NCBI GenBank assembly: GCA_003024985.2
Contig: PXIH01S0090682.1
Length of the DNA stretch: 10,178 bases
Strand: one strand, 5' to 3'
From: Euperipatoides rowelli
Taxonomy: Eukaryota; Onychophora; Udeonychophora; Euonychophora; Peripatopsidae
Below, piece by piece: positions 7,686 to 10,178 of the stretch. A program made the translations under genes and the position numbers. Under the pieces are notes generated by a model, which was not told where the DNA came from, did not search any database, and saw only the letters and a list, made by a program, of their open reading frames with translations. Numbering within the stretch: the stretch's first letter is position 1; each line of letters starts with the position of its first letter.

Positions 7686-7934
7686 GGTCAGATTCTGTTA
7701 TCTGCCCACCAATATGGCTGATGGTAGTAAGTTGAACTTATCTAGATCGGCGCTCAGCAAAATATTATTTCACCTCTAGATTATCCTAGGGTTCAGGTTT
7801 ATGGTAAGGTTAGGACTGTAAAGAAAATATATTAAAATCGGTGAGAAAAAACTAATTCCACATGCTACTATGTTTTAATTTTCTCATGACTCCTAGCGTT
7901 AATTATGTTGGTGGGCAGATAACAGAATATGACC
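7686..7934. mobile_element. MITE-like element with 30-bp terminal inverted repeats
   Basis: 7686-7715 and 7905-7934 are inverted copies with 28 of 30 positions identical, around the core ATTCTGTTATCTGCCCACCA. The 249-bp unit is richer in G+C than its flanks and has no coding capacity, as expected of a miniature inverted-repeat transposon. I cannot see a convincing target duplication (candidate flanks GATC-like words do not align cleanly), so the superfamily is left open. Confidence 0.65.
7785..7815 (+). repeat. Degenerate telomere-like GGTTAGG tract inside the MITE
   Basis: The words TAGGG, TTCAGG, TTTATGG, TAAGG and TTAGG follow each other, resembling a decayed (TTAGGG)n stretch of about 30 bp. 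It lies inside the inverted-repeat element, so it is probably part of that element and not an old telomere fusion. Confidence 0.4.
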
Positions 7935-8580
7935 GATTTTTGATCAATGAATATGTGTTGTAAAAAAAAATATCTGAAATTGAATTTTTAATTACAACGT
8001 TGAAAAATTATTAATTTCCTACTATATTCAAATTTATGCAGTAATTTCCTCCTAAGTTTAAATATTTTTTTTAATTAACGTATAATGGATTCATATTGTC
8101 AAAATTATATATTCATTTTTATTTGATCAAATATTTAATCAATCTTGGAGTGTTACATTCATTTATCTAATAAATGTATTTGTTTTAATCTTAGAAGTTA
8201 ATTGAATTTTTCAAATTAATTCATCTCTATATAAAAAAGTTCTCTTTTCAGTATTAATATAAATTTTATCTTTTAAATTTATCTAAAACTGATGACGGCA
8301 TGAAATTAGAATTAATTTCAATAATATCAACAATAAATATGAACAATACTATTTTAAGACAATTAATCAACTTAAATTTTTAGATTGTCTGAATACTAAA
8401 TAATTAACCGCTTTTCAGATAATTAAAACACAATTAAAACTAATTAGGACTTCTTAAAGATAAACATGTGATAATTTAAATTGTAAAGCTATTAATCAAT
8501 GACAAATTGTGAAGTAATCCATATTATTTAATTCATTGAAATTCCAATGAATTATTTTTATTTATAAATTGAATACATTT
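7935..8580. other. Very AT-rich DNA dense in TAAT/ATTA cores
   Basis: No gene is seen. TAATTA, AATTAA and TAATCA-type words are frequent from about 8070 to 8560, which would suit homeodomain binding, but such words are also expected in DNA of this composition. It directly precedes the candidate regulatory island at 8860-9290. A weak 30-bp imperfect tandem pair around TAATTTCCT is visible at 8011-8070. Confidence 0.4.
8529..8554. repeat. Inverted repeat, 10-bp perfect arms
   Basis: TAATTCATTG (8529-8538) and its exact complement CAATGAATTA (8545-8554) flank a 6-nt spacer. Paired ATTA-containing sites in opposite orientation could bind a homeodomain dimer. Chance is also possible. Confidence 0.5.
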
Positions 8581-8859
8581 ACGTTTTGCTTGAGAGCTCA
8601 GCAAAGATCATTTATTACAATTAAATTGTCTCTAATCTAAATATTAAATTTCATATTACTTAAAAAAAACATGCAACATATATCTGATCTTTTTCCGAAT
8701 CATAAGGAAATGCTCTGTTTAGCCTCCCTATACTTTATTTTTTCAATAGTTTAATGTGAGAGAGCTTTTTATTTCACCCAAATTTCGATTATGAATTTAA
8801 TGGGAAAGCTTTCCTGGGACAGAATCAATATATTTTATGAAATTGTGTAAGATTTATAA

Positions 8860-9290
8860 TAGTATTATTATTCGCCTTAGTGTGTATACTTGGCCAGCCC
8901 TTCTCCCTCATGAAATAGAAGTCTGAAATCTTTCGACATAATTTTCACATAAAGCCTCTATAAATGATTGGCTTTTCCATTTATTTGACAGGCGCCCTCA
9001 CCCCTAATATGCATTAGCTGTCCCGGACATATTTCTCACACCGTGGAATGCAACTGCTTCACGCTCTAATTTATTGTAAAAAGGATTATTTGGGACTGGC
9101 AGTGATGACTACCGCACTGATTTGCTTCTGATGTAATCAACTTTACTGCAGAGTTGAATGAGAAATTATCGCAGATATTTTTTTTTATATATATCTAGAT
9201 ATCTAACCAGTCATATTTCTGTTTGAACGGATTGAAAAGCAAGCAGTATTGTAACTATTCACGGGCCAGAAAAGCGAGGATTTTGATATA
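8860..9290. promoter_or_regulatory. Candidate conserved non-coding regulatory element (enhancer-like)
   Basis: This stretch is non-repetitive and non-coding yet compositionally distinct. 8941-9120 is about 42% G+C (75 of 180 counted), and eleven CpG occur between 8870 and 9280, against about four in the 1.1 kb at 1080-2210. Developmental factor motifs cluster here: TGATTGGC, PBX/HOX-like or inverted CCAAT (8965-8972); TGACAG, MEIS/TALE (8986-8991); TAATATGCATTA, POU/homeodomain-like (9005-9016); TGGAATG, TEAD (9044-9050); GGATTA, OTX/bicoid-type (9083-9088). The palindrome ATATCTAGATAT lies at 9191-9202. No TATA-box and start-site arrangement or exon is seen, so a distal enhancer is more likely than a promoter. 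Conservation is inferred from composition only. The true edges may reach back to about 8580. Confidence 0.4.
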
Positions 9291-10178
9291 AAATGACACC
9301 AAATGATGCTGCAAATAGCATCTTTAGAATTTTACAAATAACAAGACTTTTAAATTTATTCGCTTGAAAAGATTTTGCTTTGATTTTGCTATGATTGACG
9401 ATTGTATTAGTAACTAATGTCATCTTCAACAGTAAAAATAATTCATTTTCAAAGTTACCCTAGAAATGTTTGATATTGCAAAGTTGCAGATGTAAACCAT
9501 TTAGATAAGGTTTCTTAAAATGACATATATTTAAATTCATTACTTAAAAAAAGGCATTTGAAGTTTGCCAACGTTCATTTTTAAAATAAATATCTTGGGA
9601 TGGGATGGAGGAAAAAAAAAAACTTTTATTTTGCAAATGTTCAGATTTTGAGATATGAGAGCGAACTTCGTCTAAGTTGTTAAAGAAAACTTTAAATCAA
9701 AAAAATAATAATAACAATACACATAACGACTCAAAGTCATAAATAATCAAATATTAGGTTGATTTGGTGTGTTCGTAAGAAATAAATCATAGAACTTGCT
9801 GTCAAATAAATGATTGTATTCGTGGTTTGAATGTTGATTGATTTGTATTTTTTAACTCATCAGAAAAGTACCTCAAAATAATCAATTTATAACAAAATAA
9901 CTCTGACAGTACATTAAAGTTTCGTAATGCTTTTAAAATGCAATTATATAATGTCTCAATAAATGTAGGCTTATTTATTTAGATTAGTTACACGTGTTAA
10001 GTTTAAAAATGTTGATTATCAGTGCTTATAATAAATAAAGAATGAATTAAACTAAGTAGGCCTAATAAAGAAAATTCTGAAATAACTTGTCCCTCCTATT
10101 GTTCAAGGACAATTATATTAACTAACTCTAACTCTTACTCTAAATAGTCGTAAACATAATGAATATTTTATTAATATA
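9291..10178. other. AT-rich DNA, no gene seen
   Basis: The sequence returns to AT-rich low-complexity DNA with stops in all frames. A TAGGCCTAAT motif at 10057-10066 repeats the one at 1721-1730 and resembles the start of the SINE-like copies, but no A box follows. A short CTAACT-type repeat lies at about 10120-10141. Confidence 0.55.

Noticed and set aside
7555-7779. 74-codon open frame
   Set aside because: It crosses the left terminal repeat of the MITE at 7686 and ends within that element.
7783-7793. ATCCTAGGGTT matching the right end of the piggyBac-type element (6796-6806)
   Set aside because: TTAA does not follow it and the similarity ends there, so an independent solo end is not supported.
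8011-8070. 30-bp tandem repeat around TAATTTCCT
   Set aside because: Only about 20 of 30 positions agree, close to what AT-rich DNA gives by chance outside the shared TAATTTCCT.
10057-10066. TAGGCCTAAT as a third SINE copy, with 1721-1730 as a fourth
   Set aside because: Neither is followed by an A box or by the shared GGTC-AAG-CGGAT sequence. The 8-bp palindrome alone is not evidence.

Overview
The window is a gene-poor, strongly AT-rich piece of animal (metazoan) nuclear DNA. G+C is well under one third by eye. Long A and T tracts, a degenerate tetranucleotide satellite, TTAA- and TA-flanked inverted-repeat transposons and tRNA-derived SINE-like heads all point to eukaryotic intergenic or intronic DNA. 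An invertebrate, perhaps marine, fits the short TAGGCCTA-type motifs and the mix of elements, but the species cannot be named from this sequence. I find no protein-coding gene, rRNA, true tRNA or CRISPR that I can support. The open frames present are short, match no family I recognise and sit in repeats or low-complexity DNA.

Layout. 1-924 is unique AT-rich DNA with a G-rich patch followed by a run of 11 C. 925-1002 holds a tRNA-like SINE head, with a relative at 7110-7204. 1003-2250 is AT-rich with one long perfect AT palindrome. 2251-2877 looks like a non-autonomous Tc1/mariner-type element carrying four TGASTCA motifs. 2878-4020 is unassigned and somewhat less AT-rich. 4021-4895 is a large degenerate CATC/TCCA satellite with very little G on the + strand. 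4896-6036 is unassigned. 6037-6105 is a compact hairpin with 31-nt arms. 6190-6808 is a clear piggyBac-type MITE with TTAA on both sides and internal repeats of about 177 bp. 7686-7934 is a second MITE-like element with 30-bp inverted ends and a degenerate telomere-like tract inside. 7935-8580 is very AT-rich and full of TAAT/ATTA cores. About 8860-9290 stands out: it is non-repetitive, richer in G+C and much richer in CpG than its surroundings, and holds homeodomain, TALE, POU-like, TEAD-like and OTX-like sites. It is the best candidate for a conserved developmental enhancer. 9291-10178 is again plain AT-rich DNA.

How it fits together. No genes here act as a pathway. The picture is of non-coding DNA built up by at least three kinds of small non-autonomous mobile elements, a satellite and possibly one constrained regulatory island. 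The likeliest biology worth following is the candidate enhancer, the architecture of the piggyBac-type element and the 69-nt hairpin.
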